49,863 nucleotides of DNA. It comes from an uncultured Actinomycetes bacterium (GTDB lineage Bacteria > Actinomycetota > Acidimicrobiia > Acidimicrobiales > RAAP-2). The position numbers and the translations under genes were made by a program. Position 1 is the stretch's first letter. Each line of letters starts with the position of its first letter. A model generated the notes under the pieces. It made no database searches. It was given only the letters and a program-made list of their open reading frames with translations, and had not been told where the DNA came from. Below are positions 41,908 through 49,265 of the stretch, piece after piece. The DNA lies in the NCBI GenBank assembly GCA_903900235.1, contig CAIUMH010000015.1:1-49863 (forward strand), written 5' to 3'.

Positions 41908-41923
41908 GGGAACGTGTTCTAAT
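41908..41923 (+). promoter_or_regulatory. KstR-like box overlapping a -10 element upstream of the FadD19-like gene
   Basis: GGGAACGTGTTCTA (41908-41921) fits TnnAACnnGTTnnA at all fixed bases but the first (G for T), and its core GAACgtGTTC is palindromic. It overlaps TCTAAT (41918-41923), a likely -10 nine nt before the GTG at 41933. The transcript would have almost no leader. Repression by blocking RNA polymerase is inferred. Confidence 0.6.
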
Positions 41924-41932
41924 CTCACCACC

Positions 41933-43549
41933 GTGACCTTCAACCTTGCTGATCTGTTCGAAGCTGCGGTCGACGAATTCTCTGAGCGCGAGTACCTCGT
42001 CGCCGATGGCCAGCGCCGCACCTATGGCGAGATGGAAGAGCGGGCCAACCGCCTTGCCCATCACCTCGCTGCCGCCGGCATCGGACCAGGTGACCACGTG
42101 GGGATCTATTCGTACAACTCGATCGAGTGGGTCGAGATCGCCTGGGCGGTGTTCAAGATCCGAGCGGTCTGGATCAATATCAACTACCGCTATGTCGAGG
42201 AGGAATTGCGCTACCTCTTCACCAATGCTGATCTCAAGGCCCTCATCTTCCAACGCGAGTTCGCCCCACACGTGGCGGCGCTGCGAGACGAGCTGCCCAC
42301 CCTCGAGCACCTGATCATCATTGAGGACGGCACCGAGAGTCCCGACCCCGGCGGCGACGTCGTGGCCTATGAAGACGCCATGGCGAGCGGATCGCCAGTC
42401 CGTGACTTTGGCCCCCGCTCCGACGAGGACATCTACATCCTCTACACCGGCGGCACCACGGGCATGCCCAAGGGTGTGGTGTGGCAGCACAAGGATGTGG
42501 TCTACGCCCTCGGCGGTGGGGTCGATCCGCTGTCGAACACCCGGATCGAGCGACCCGAAGAGTTCGTAGAGCGTGGCGCAGGCGGCATGGTCATCACCCA
42601 CTTCCCCATCGCTCCGCTGATGCACGGCGCCACGCAGTGGTCGGTCCTTGGCCGAAGCTTCGTGGGCGATCGGATCGTGCTGACCGCCCGCTTCGACCCC
42701 GTCGCCGTCTGGGAGACAGTGGTTGCCGAGAAGGTGAACTCCATGATGGTTACTGGCGACGCCATGGCCAAGCCACTCGTCGAGGTCCTCGACGAGCACC
42801 TCGCGGAGTTCGACTTCTCCAACCTCTTCGCGGTGGTGTCGTCGGCGGCGCTGTTCAGTGCACCGGTCAAGGATCGCTACTTCGTCCACCTGCCCAACAT
42901 CATGATCACCGATGCCATCGGCTCATCGGAGTCTGGGAACAATGGCATGACCATGGTTACCAAGGACACCACCGCCATGAAGTCCGGTCCGACGGTGTCA
43001 CGCCTTGGCGACACCGTCGTGTTCGACGAGGACCTTGTCCAAGTCGAGCCCGGGTCCGGCGTGATTGGCAAGATTGCCCGATCGGGTGATATCCCCGTCG
43101 GCTACTACAACGACCCGGTCAAGACCGCAGAGACCTTCATCACGGTCGACGGCACCCGATTCGTCATGCCTGGTGACTTCGCCACCGTCGAGGCCGATGG
43201 ATCCATCACGTTGCTTGGCCGCGGTTCCGTGGTGATCAACTCGGGTGGGGAGAAGATCTTCCCCGAGGAGGTCGAGTCAGCCGTGCGCAGCCACCCGGCG
43301 GTCATCGATGCCATCGTCTGTGGGGCCCCCGACGAGCGTTGGGGCCAAACCGTCGCCGCCATCATCGCCCCTCGTGAGGGCCAGGGGGCGACGCTCGCAG
43401 AGATCCAGGAGCATTGCCGGTCATACATCGCCGGCTACAAACTCCCGCGTCGACTGTTCGTCGTCGACACCATCCAGCGGTCACCGTCGGGCAAGCCCGA
43501 CTACCGATGGGCCACCGCCATCGTGGAGAACGACACCCCGGCCGACTAG
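41933..43549 (+). CDS. Acyl-CoA synthetase, FadD19-like
   Basis: AMP-forming acyl-CoA ligase of 538 aa closest in feel to mycobacterial FadD19, which attaches CoA to steroid C24-branched side chains. Motifs are ILYTGGTTGMPKGVVWQHKD, PLMHGATQWSVLG, VSSAALFSAPVKDRYF, ITDAIGSSESG, the AMP/Mg block MPGDFATVEADGSITLLGRG, and SGGEKIFPEEVE with the C-terminal Lys in RSPSGKPDYRW. The whole layout, including RYVEEELRYLF, follows FadD19. A KstR-like box overlaps its -10. The GTG start has no ribosome-binding site and is probably leaderless. The isochorismatase-like gene begins at the very next base after its stop. Confidence 0.93.
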   Translation: MTFNLADLFEAAVDEFSEREYLVADGQRRTYGEMEERANRLAHHLAAAGIGPGDHVGIYSYNSIEWVEIAWAVFKIRAVWININYRYVEEELRYLFTNADLKALIFQREFAPHVAALRDELPTLEHLIIIEDGTESPDPGGDVVAYEDAMASGSPVRDFGPRSDEDIYILYTGGTTGMPKGVVWQHKDVVYALGGGVDPLSNTRIERPEEFVERGAGGMVITHFPIAPLMHGATQWSVLGRSFVGDRIVLTARFDPVAVWETVVAEKVNSMMVTGDAMAKPLVEVLDEHLAEFDFSNLFAVVSSAALFSAPVKDRYFVHLPNIMITDAIGSSESGNNGMTMVTKDTTAMKSGPTVSRLGDTVVFDEDLVQVEPGSGVIGKIARSGDIPVGYYNDPVKTAETFITVDGTRFVMPGDFATVEADGSITLLGRGSVVINSGGEKIFPEEVESAVRSHPAVIDAIVCGAPDERWGQTVAAIIAPREGQGATLAEIQEHCRSYIAGYKLPRRLFVVDTIQRSPSGKPDYRWATAIVENDTPAD

Positions 43550-44245
43550 ATGCCGATCCCGCTCACCGAGATCCTGGCCGGCGAGCGTCACGGTCGAGGC
43601 ATCACCGCCTCTCCGCCCTTCGCCGTGGTGACCATGGAGCTCCAGCGAGGTGTCATGGGAGACCTCGCCTCGTTTCCCGCCCTACGGCAGGCGGCCGACG
43701 AGGTCGGCCTCCCTGCCCACGCCGGCCAACTCGCTCGCCACGCCCGGCTCCTCGGTCTTCCTGTCGTCCACTGCACCGCTGAGTTCCGGGCCGATCGGGC
43801 TGGGACACTGACCAACACCCCGCTCCACGCGGCAGTGCTCCGGCGAGCCGACCATCTGCTCGAAGGCACGGCCGCCGTCGAGCTGATCTCCGAGCTCGGT
43901 CCCGAGGCTGGTGACCTCATCGTCCCGCGACGCCATGGGGTGTCGCCCTTCTCGGGGACGGCGCTTGATGCCACCCTGCGCAACCTTGGTGTCTCGGTGC
44001 TCCTCGTCACGGGGGTCAGCGTCAACCTCGGCGTGCTCGGCCTAGCCATCGAAGCCGTGAACTTGGGCTACCAGGTGGTCGTGGCCACCGACGCGGTGTG
44101 CGGCTTCCCTGTGGACTACGCCCAGGCCGTGCTAGCTGAGTCCCTCTCGCTGATCGCCACCCTCGCCCGCACCGAGGACCTCCTCGAGGCGATGACCACC
44201 GCTGCCTCCTCCGGGACCGGTAGCGTTGAGGGAAATGCCCTCTGA
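43550..44245 (+). CDS. Isochorismatase-fold protein lacking the catalytic triad
   Basis: Cysteine-hydrolase (isochorismatase) fold protein of 231 aa. The fold is recognisable from AVVTMELQRGVMG, HCTAEFRADRAG, VPRRHGVSPFSGTALD and LLVTGVSVNLGVLGLAIEAVNLGYQVVVATDAV. The usual Asp-Lys-Cys triad is gone: Glu30 stands for Asp, Arg128 for Lys and Gly161 for Cys. It cannot work as a normal cysteine hydrolase and may be a binding or regulatory protein, or use other residues. Its ATG directly follows the TAG of the FadD19-like gene (43547-43549), so they are co-transcribed. The LCP gene overlaps its 3' end by 11 bp. Confidence 0.82.
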   Translation: MPIPLTEILAGERHGRGITASPPFAVVTMELQRGVMGDLASFPALRQAADEVGLPAHAGQLARHARLLGLPVVHCTAEFRADRAGTLTNTPLHAAVLRRADHLLEGTAAVELISELGPEAGDLIVPRRHGVSPFSGTALDATLRNLGVSVLLVTGVSVNLGVLGLAIEAVNLGYQVVVATDAVCGFPVDYAQAVLAESLSLIATLARTEDLLEAMTTAASSGTGSVEGNAL

Positions 44246-45896
44246 CGACCTCGCACCACCCACCCCTCGCGGACCTAAGCACGCCGCGCCTCGGCGCCGG
44301 CCTGGAGCCGCCTCCTCAGGACGCACGGATCGGTCCAACCCCACGCGATCGAAGCGGCGACTGTGGCCATCGAACCGGTGGGCGCGACTCGGTCTGACGA
44401 CCTTCATCGCCCTCGCCCTGCTCTCGGGTGGCTACGTCGGCTATGTCGGCTATGAGGCCAGCCGGATTACCCACATCAGCGTTGGCAACCTGACCGGGGG
44501 CACCACCGACGGGGCTGCGGCGGGGTCTGAGAACATCTTGATGGTGGGATCGACCGATCGCTGTGCCCTGAAGACCCAGAACCCGATTTACGGCCTCTGC
44601 TCACAGGGTGTCACCGGCGTGAACTCCGATGTGGTGATGATTCTCCACCTCGACCCCACAGCAAAGCGTGTCTCGATCCTGTCCATCCCTCGCGACACCT
44701 TCATTCCCAATGCCCGCAAGGGCGGGGCCAACAAGATCGATGCCGCTCTCGCCGAGGGGCCCACCCAACTGGTCACCGCGATCCAGGAGGACTTCGGCAT
44801 CCCGATCCAGCACTTCGTCGAACTCAACTTTGACACCTTCGCCGGCGTGGTCGATGCGCTCGGCGGGGTCAACATGTACTTCCCCAAGCGCCTCTATGAC
44901 GCCTACTCGCAGCTCAAGCAGTACCACATCGGCTGCAACCACCTCGATGGCATGGCCGCCCTCACCGTGGTGCGTGCTCGACACCTGCAGTACCAGCCCA
45001 AGGACTCCTACGGGCCGAACGTGGCCAACTGGCCCCAAGAGGCCCAGAGCGACTTGGCACGGATCCGCCGGAACCACGAGTTCCTCCGGGTCCTCGCCTC
45101 CGCTGTCTCAGCCAAAGGCATCGGCAATCCGATTACCGATGCCAAGCTCATCTCCGCCGTAGCGCCCCAGCTCACCGTGGACAAGGGACTGTCGAACTCG
45201 CACATGCTCGACCTCGTCTCGACCTACCACGGCATCAACTCCCAGACCGCCCCGCAGTACACCTTCCCGGTCATGTCATCGAACTCCTACAGCTACCTCT
45301 ACAAGGGCTATGACTATGGAAACGTGGCCTTCCCTGACCTCAGCCCCGACCTCGAGACCATTGAGGCGTTCCTCGGGGTGAATGCCAGCACGAACACGCT
45401 GACCGGCAAGGCACTCCCTCCACCATCTGCGGTCACGGTGTCAGTGATGAACGGCTCCGGGGTCTCCGGCCAGGCCACCTCGACCGCCTCGTCACTCCAG
45501 GCCCTCGGCTACAAGATCGGAACCGTTGGTGACACCCCTCCGGTCGGACCTGTCGCGGAGACTCTAGTCGCCTACAACGCCAAGGACCCCGCCACCCTGG
45601 CCGCTGCCCAGCGCGTCCTGCGGTCCGTCTCCGGCCAGGCCATCCTCGCCTACGAGCCCAATAACCCCGCCGCGGTCACGCTGGTCACCGGTACGCACTT
45701 CGCCATCGCCGCACCGCCGGCGAAGGTGACCACCACGACGACCTCTCCCTCTGCCAAGGGCACGACCACGACGTCGACCCCGCCAACCACCACCACCACG
45801 ACGGTGCCGGGCTTCGCCCCGACGGCCGCGGCCACGAGCTCCCTCGAGTACTGGGACCCGCGCTCCTGTACGGCCTCCGGAGGCATGGGGCCATAG
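44235..45896 (+). CDS. LytR-CpsA-Psr (LCP) family cell-wall ligase-like protein
   Basis: Membrane-anchored LCP protein of 553 aa that attaches glycopolymers (such as arabinogalactan or teichoic-type chains) to peptidoglycan. It has a basic N-tail, one membrane segment (LGLTTFIALALLSGGYVGYVG), an LCP domain with NSDVVMILHLD, ILSIPRDTFIP, NKIDAALAEGPTQLV and GIPIQHFVELNFDTFAGVVDALGGV, then a LytR_C domain starting VTVSVMNGSGVSGQA and a Thr/Pro-rich tail. ATG 44235 is used; TTG 44226 is also in frame. Its start lies inside the isochorismatase-like gene, with a TAGCGT box 8 nt before it. A link with the sulfotransferase locus is possible but not shown. Confidence 0.93.
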   Translation: MPSDDLAPPTPRGPKHAAPRRRPGAASSGRTDRSNPTRSKRRLWPSNRWARLGLTTFIALALLSGGYVGYVGYEASRITHISVGNLTGGTTDGAAAGSENILMVGSTDRCALKTQNPIYGLCSQGVTGVNSDVVMILHLDPTAKRVSILSIPRDTFIPNARKGGANKIDAALAEGPTQLVTAIQEDFGIPIQHFVELNFDTFAGVVDALGGVNMYFPKRLYDAYSQLKQYHIGCNHLDGMAALTVVRARHLQYQPKDSYGPNVANWPQEAQSDLARIRRNHEFLRVLASAVSAKGIGNPITDAKLISAVAPQLTVDKGLSNSHMLDLVSTYHGINSQTAPQYTFPVMSSNSYSYLYKGYDYGNVAFPDLSPDLETIEAFLGVNASTNTLTGKALPPPSAVTVSVMNGSGVSGQATSTASSLQALGYKIGTVGDTPPVGPVAETLVAYNAKDPATLAAAQRVLRSVSGQAILAYEPNNPAAVTLVTGTHFAIAAPPAKVTTTTTSPSAKGTTTTSTPPTTTTTTVPGFAPTAAATSSLEYWDPRSCTASGGMGP

Positions 45897-45978
45897 GGCG
45901 AGGTGAACCGACATCCCCTGGCTCGACGATGGTCATCAGCGTCTAGATTCCCCCCTGACGACCAAGGGGGGACGTGGG

Positions 45979-47658
45979 ATGGTTCAGGAGCACACGATGG
46001 CAGCGCTCGTCCTGGCGTTGGCAGAGAACGAGTCGCCAGGCATCCTGACCGCCGACCGCACCCTGACCCACGCCGAGGCGGTCAGCGAGGCAGCCACCCG
46101 CGGCGCATGGCTCCTCGCCCAGCGCCAGCCGGGGCCGTTCCATGTCGCCATCCTCCTTGACAATACCGTCGACTTCCTCCTCTGGCTCGAGGCTGCAGCG
46201 CTGGTCGGCGCCGTCGTCGTCGGTGCCAACTCCACCCACCGAGGCGACGAACTCGCCCGGGACCTCTCCCACACCGAGTGCCAGCTTGTCGTCACCTCGT
46301 CGGCTCACCTCCCGCTCGTCGACGGCCTCGACCTCGGGCCGGCGATCGGCACGGTGCATGGCGCATCAGACCGTGTCCTCGTCGTCGACGCCACCAGTGC
46401 TGTCGATGCGCTGCGGCCGCACCTCGGCGCCACCGCCCACGACGTGGTCGATCACGACATCTCGCCGGCCACGCTGGGCTACCTGCTCTTCACCTCCGGC
46501 ACGTCCGGTGCCCCAAAGGCCGTGCGATGCACCCAGGGTCGCCTGGCTGGCATCTCCCAGATCGTCTGCCAGATGACGCCGCTCGGGCCCGAGGACGTTT
46601 CCTACGTGGCCATGCCGCTCTTCCACTCCAACGCGCTGATGGCCGGATGGGGGCCCAGCATTGCCGGAGGAAGCGCCGTGGCACTCCCCAGCGGCGGGCG
46701 CTTCTCCGCCCACGGCTTCATCGAGGACGTGCGGCGCCACGGCGTCACCTACTTCAACTACGTCGGAAAGCCGCTCTCCTACATCCTGGCCACCGAGGAG
46801 CGACCGGACGACGCCGACACCACCCTGCGGACCTGCTTCGGCAACGAGGCCACCGTCGACGACATCGACCGGTTCGCCGACCGGTTCGGGTGCACGGTGA
46901 ACGATGCCTACGGATCGTCCGAGGGCGGGGCCACGGTGACGCGGACCGCTGATACGCCCAAGGGTGCCCTCGGTCGCGCACCTTTTGAGGGGACCGTGGT
47001 GCTCGACCCAGAGAATCTCGAGGAGTGCCCGGTGGCCGAGTTCGACGAGGCGGGACGTCTGCTCAACGCCGACACCTGCATCGGCGAGCTGGTCTCGAAG
47101 ACCGGTGGCTCGAGCTTCGAGGGCTACTGGGCCAATGATGGCGCCATGGAGGCCCGCCTCCGCAATGGTTGGTACTGGACCGGCGACCTCGCCTACCGGG
47201 ACGCGGCGGGGTTCTTGTACTTCGCCGGGAGGGATCACGACTGGATCCGGGTCGACGGCGAGAACTTCGCCGCCGCCCCGATCGAGCGCATCCTCGGCCG
47301 GCATCCAGACGTCATCCTGGCCGCCGTCTTCGCCGTCCCCGACGAGCACGTCGGAGACCAGGTCATGGCCGCCCTCGAGATCTCCGCCGGCGCTCCACCC
47401 TTCGACCCGTCGGCGTTCGCCGCCTTCCTCGCCGACCAGGGGGACCTCGGGACCAAGTGGGCCCCGAAGTACATCCGGCTGACCGACCACCTCCCGAAGA
47501 CGGCCACCTCCAAGGTCGTCAAGAAGGGCCTGCGGGCCGAACGCTGGAGGACGCGTGACAAGGTCTGGTGGCGCCCCAGCCCCTCCTCGCCCTACGAGCT
47601 ACTCGGCGACGCCGACGCGGCGCGTCTCGAAGAGACGGTCGCCGACCGGATCCTGTGA
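45979..47658 (+). CDS. Acyl-CoA synthetase (FadD1/17-like, AMP-forming)
   Basis: Acyl-CoA ligase of 559 aa, of a different branch from the two upstream. The phosphate loop is LLFTSGTSGAPKAVRCTQ, the A5-like motif is VNDAYGSSEGGATV, the AMP/Mg block is YWTGDLAYRDAAGFLYFAGR, and the catalytic Lys lies in PKTATSKVVKKG. It recalls FadD1/FadD17 ligases for long-chain or steroid-derived acids. The ATG at 45979 follows a GGGGGG-rich site; a second ATG at 45997 is possible. A TAGATT box at 45944-45949 could be its -10. No KstR-like box is seen in front of it. Confidence 0.92.
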   Translation: MVQEHTMAALVLALAENESPGILTADRTLTHAEAVSEAATRGAWLLAQRQPGPFHVAILLDNTVDFLLWLEAAALVGAVVVGANSTHRGDELARDLSHTECQLVVTSSAHLPLVDGLDLGPAIGTVHGASDRVLVVDATSAVDALRPHLGATAHDVVDHDISPATLGYLLFTSGTSGAPKAVRCTQGRLAGISQIVCQMTPLGPEDVSYVAMPLFHSNALMAGWGPSIAGGSAVALPSGGRFSAHGFIEDVRRHGVTYFNYVGKPLSYILATEERPDDADTTLRTCFGNEATVDDIDRFADRFGCTVNDAYGSSEGGATVTRTADTPKGALGRAPFEGTVVLDPENLEECPVAEFDEAGRLLNADTCIGELVSKTGGSSFEGYWANDGAMEARLRNGWYWTGDLAYRDAAGFLYFAGRDHDWIRVDGENFAAAPIERILGRHPDVILAAVFAVPDEHVGDQVMAALEISAGAPPFDPSAFAAFLADQGDLGTKWAPKYIRLTDHLPKTATSKVVKKGLRAERWRTRDKVWWRPSPSSPYELLGDADAARLEETVADRIL

Positions 47659-47688
47659 GCCGCCTGTCGCCGAATTCACAGTGCCGGG

Positions 47689-47697
47689 TGCTATAAC
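47689..47697 (+). promoter_or_regulatory. Extended -10 (TGcTATAAC) for the leaderless pentapeptide-repeat gene
   Basis: TG-n-TATAAC is a good extended -10 element. It ends 6 nt before the ATG at 47704, so transcription should begin at or next to the start codon. There is no clear -35, as is common for extended -10 promoters. Confidence 0.55.
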
Positions 47698-47703
47698 GTC
47701 ACA

Positions 47704-48447
47704 ATGCGCAGATTTTTCCGAGCCACACTTGTCGGGAGCCTCGCTGCCGGTTCGCTCCTCGTGGCCGGCGGAGCGGGGGCAGCCTCGACACCCGACTGCA
47801 GCGCTGATCCGGCGCCCCACGTGAACTTCAAGGGGTGCGACCTCCGCAAGGTCGACTTCTCAAACGCCGACCTCACCGGGGCGAACCTGTCCGGGGCGTA
47901 CCTCAAGGGTGCGGACCTCGGCGGGGCTGACCTGACCGGGGCCAACCTGTTCCGGGTGCGTTCGGGTTCCATCACCGGCGACGCGACCCTTCCTGACTCG
48001 TTCAGCCTGATCAACGGCTACCTCGTCGGCCCGATGGCCAACCTCACCGGTGCCGACCTCCATGGGCAGGACCTGTCGTCGATCAGCCTCAAGCGGGCGA
48101 TATTCACCGGTGCCAACCTGGCCCATGCCGACCTGTCGGGCAGCGTGGTCGAGTACGCGACCTTCTCCGGGACCGACCTGACCAGCGCCAGCCTCAACGG
48201 AGCCAAGGCCGCACGGTCGCAGTTCATGAACGCCAACCTGACCAGGACGGACCTCTCGGGTGCCGACATGACCGCTGCGATTGTCGACACGCCCGTGATG
48301 GTCGGCACCAACCTCTCCGGGGCCGAGTGGCTCAACCTCTCGCTGCGGGGAAAGGTCACATCCAGCGGCCTCGTGGGATCCCCCAAGCACCTGTCGACGA
48401 GCTGGGTGCTCTCCGGTGGCAAGCTCCGCTTCCGGCCGGGCACCTAG
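47704..48447 (+). CDS. Secreted pentapeptide-repeat protein
   Basis: Exported protein of 247 aa with a signal peptide (RRFFRATLVGSLAAGSLLVAGG, then AGAAS) and a run of A(D/N)LxG-type pentapeptide repeats, starting at VNFKGCDLRKVDFSNADLTGANLSG. An insertion interrupts them in FRVRSGSITGDATLPDSFSLINGYLVGP, after which they resume at NLTGADLHGQDLSS. Pentapeptide repeats form a right-handed quadrilateral helix; some mimic DNA but most have no known function. Two Cys lie near the N-terminus of the mature part. The start codon sits 6 nt after an extended -10, so the mRNA is probably leaderless. Confidence 0.88.
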   Translation: MRRFFRATLVGSLAAGSLLVAGGAGAASTPDCSADPAPHVNFKGCDLRKVDFSNADLTGANLSGAYLKGADLGGADLTGANLFRVRSGSITGDATLPDSFSLINGYLVGPMANLTGADLHGQDLSSISLKRAIFTGANLAHADLSGSVVEYATFSGTDLTSASLNGAKAARSQFMNANLTRTDLSGADMTAAIVDTPVMVGTNLSGAEWLNLSLRGKVTSSGLVGSPKHLSTSWVLSGGKLRFRPGT

Positions 48448-48511
48448 CGCTGCACTCCACGTACCGTCAGCCGACCGAGCGTCAGCCGTCGGCGTTGCGG
48501 CCCAGACCGCT

Positions 48512-48526
48512 GATGGGACACCCATC
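48512..48526. other. Short inverted repeat between convergent genes
   Basis: GATGGG and CCCATC flank a 3-nt loop in the 224-nt gap between the pentapeptide gene and mazF. It could be a weak bidirectional terminator. Nothing else was seen in the gap. Confidence 0.3.
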
Positions 48527-48671
48527 CCGTAGTGACCACGACGCGCTCGAGGCCTTCGTCCTTGTGGACCGCAGCCTCTCGCTCTCGCCCGCGTGATTGA
48601 GGGGAGGCAAGCCCGACCCGACCTGCGCTCATGGGCGGCGTTCGCCGGAGGATCCGTGTCACGCCGGAGGG

Positions 48672-49025
48672 TCAGAGCGCAAGATGAAGCCGAAGTGCCT
48701 CATCCAAGGCTGCCAGCAAGTTCGTCGGCAGCTCGCCGACCAGTCCTCCGATCCTTTCAACCACCGCCGCCCCGACCTGTTCGGCCTGAGCCTTCGAGTC
48801 CTGGCCCAGCCCAGTCCTCGAGGCTGGAATAAGAACCGCCACCTGAAACGGGTGCCCCCGTTCCATTCTCGACGTCACCGGCACCACAGTGAGCACACCT
48901 CGCCCGAGACGTTCGGCAGTGCTGTTTGCTCCGTCGTTACTGACGATCACTGCCGGACGGCGTTTGCTGGCCTCGCTCCCGCGTGCGGAATCCAGATCGA
49001 TGACGCGCACCTCGCCTCGTCGCAT
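48672..49025 (-). CDS. mazF: MazF/PemK-type toxin endoribonuclease
   Basis: Sequence-specific mRNA endonuclease toxin of the MazF/PemK family, 117 aa. The N-terminus RRGEVRVIDLDSARGSEASKRRPAVIVSND is the family start, with R-G-E-V and K-R-R-P-A-V-I-V-S-N-D, and VVPVTSR follows; the C-terminus ends in a helix. Its ATG overlaps the antitoxin stop by one base (TGATG at 49023-49027), giving translational coupling so that toxin is made only with antitoxin. It lies downstream of the antitoxin, the usual order. Confidence 0.93.
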   Translation of the reverse strand: MRRGEVRVIDLDSARGSEASKRRPAVIVSNDGANSTAERLGRGVLTVVPVTSRMERGHPFQVAVLIPASRTGLGQDSKAQAEQVGAAVVERIGGLVGELPTNLLAALDEALRLHLAL

Positions 49026-49243
49026 CAGGTGAGACCATCATCGATCGTCACGTTCCAGACGTCGGCCTGGCCCTCAGCCGCCCACTCCTGCCACGCGTCC
49101 TCATAGGCACCTCCGAGTCCTGATGCACGCAGGAGGCGCACCTCTTTGTGGAGCACGGCGGAACGGGAGTCCATGCCCTGGGAATTGGCATAGGCATCAA
49201 GGAACTCAACGTCCTCTTGAGGGAGACTCACACGTACTTTCAT
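49025..49243 (-). CDS. mazE: MazE-type ribbon-helix-helix antitoxin
   Basis: Small antitoxin of 72 aa. The N-terminus KVRVSLPQEDVEFLDAYANSQGMDSRSAVLHKEVRLLR is a ribbon-helix-helix DNA-binding domain, as in mycobacterial MazE proteins. The acidic C-terminus (EDAWQEWAAEGQADVWNVTIDDG) should wrap around the toxin. The dimer would bind the palindrome at 49250-49265 just upstream of its own start and repress the operon. Confidence 0.9.
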   Translation of the reverse strand: MKVRVSLPQEDVEFLDAYANSQGMDSRSAVLHKEVRLLRASGLGGAYEDAWQEWAAEGQADVWNVTIDDGLT

Positions 49244-49249
49244 ACTTTG

Positions 49250-49265
49250 CTACTACCAGTAGTAG
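49250..49265. promoter_or_regulatory. Palindromic operator of the mazEF operon
   Basis: CTACTAC and GTAGTAG are exact inverted 7-bp arms around CA, followed by one more GTAGTA-like step. It lies 6 nt upstream of the mazE start codon, a good position for autoregulation by a ribbon-helix-helix dimer. Confidence 0.6.

Noticed and set aside
41204-42889. Long open frame (561 aa) antisense to the two FadD-type genes
   Set aside because: It crosses two real ligase genes in the wrong strand and has His/Glu/Asp-rich, repetitive composition typical of shadow frames.
45950-45971. C6T ... AG6 inverted repeat covering the ribosome site of the third acyl-CoA synthetase
   Set aside because: If transcription starts from the TAGATT box the left arm is not in the mRNA, so a ribosome-blocking hairpin is doubtful.
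46366-47490. Open frame (374 aa) antisense to the third acyl-CoA synthetase
   Set aside because: It is the complement of a clearly coding sequence and its composition is that of a shadow frame.
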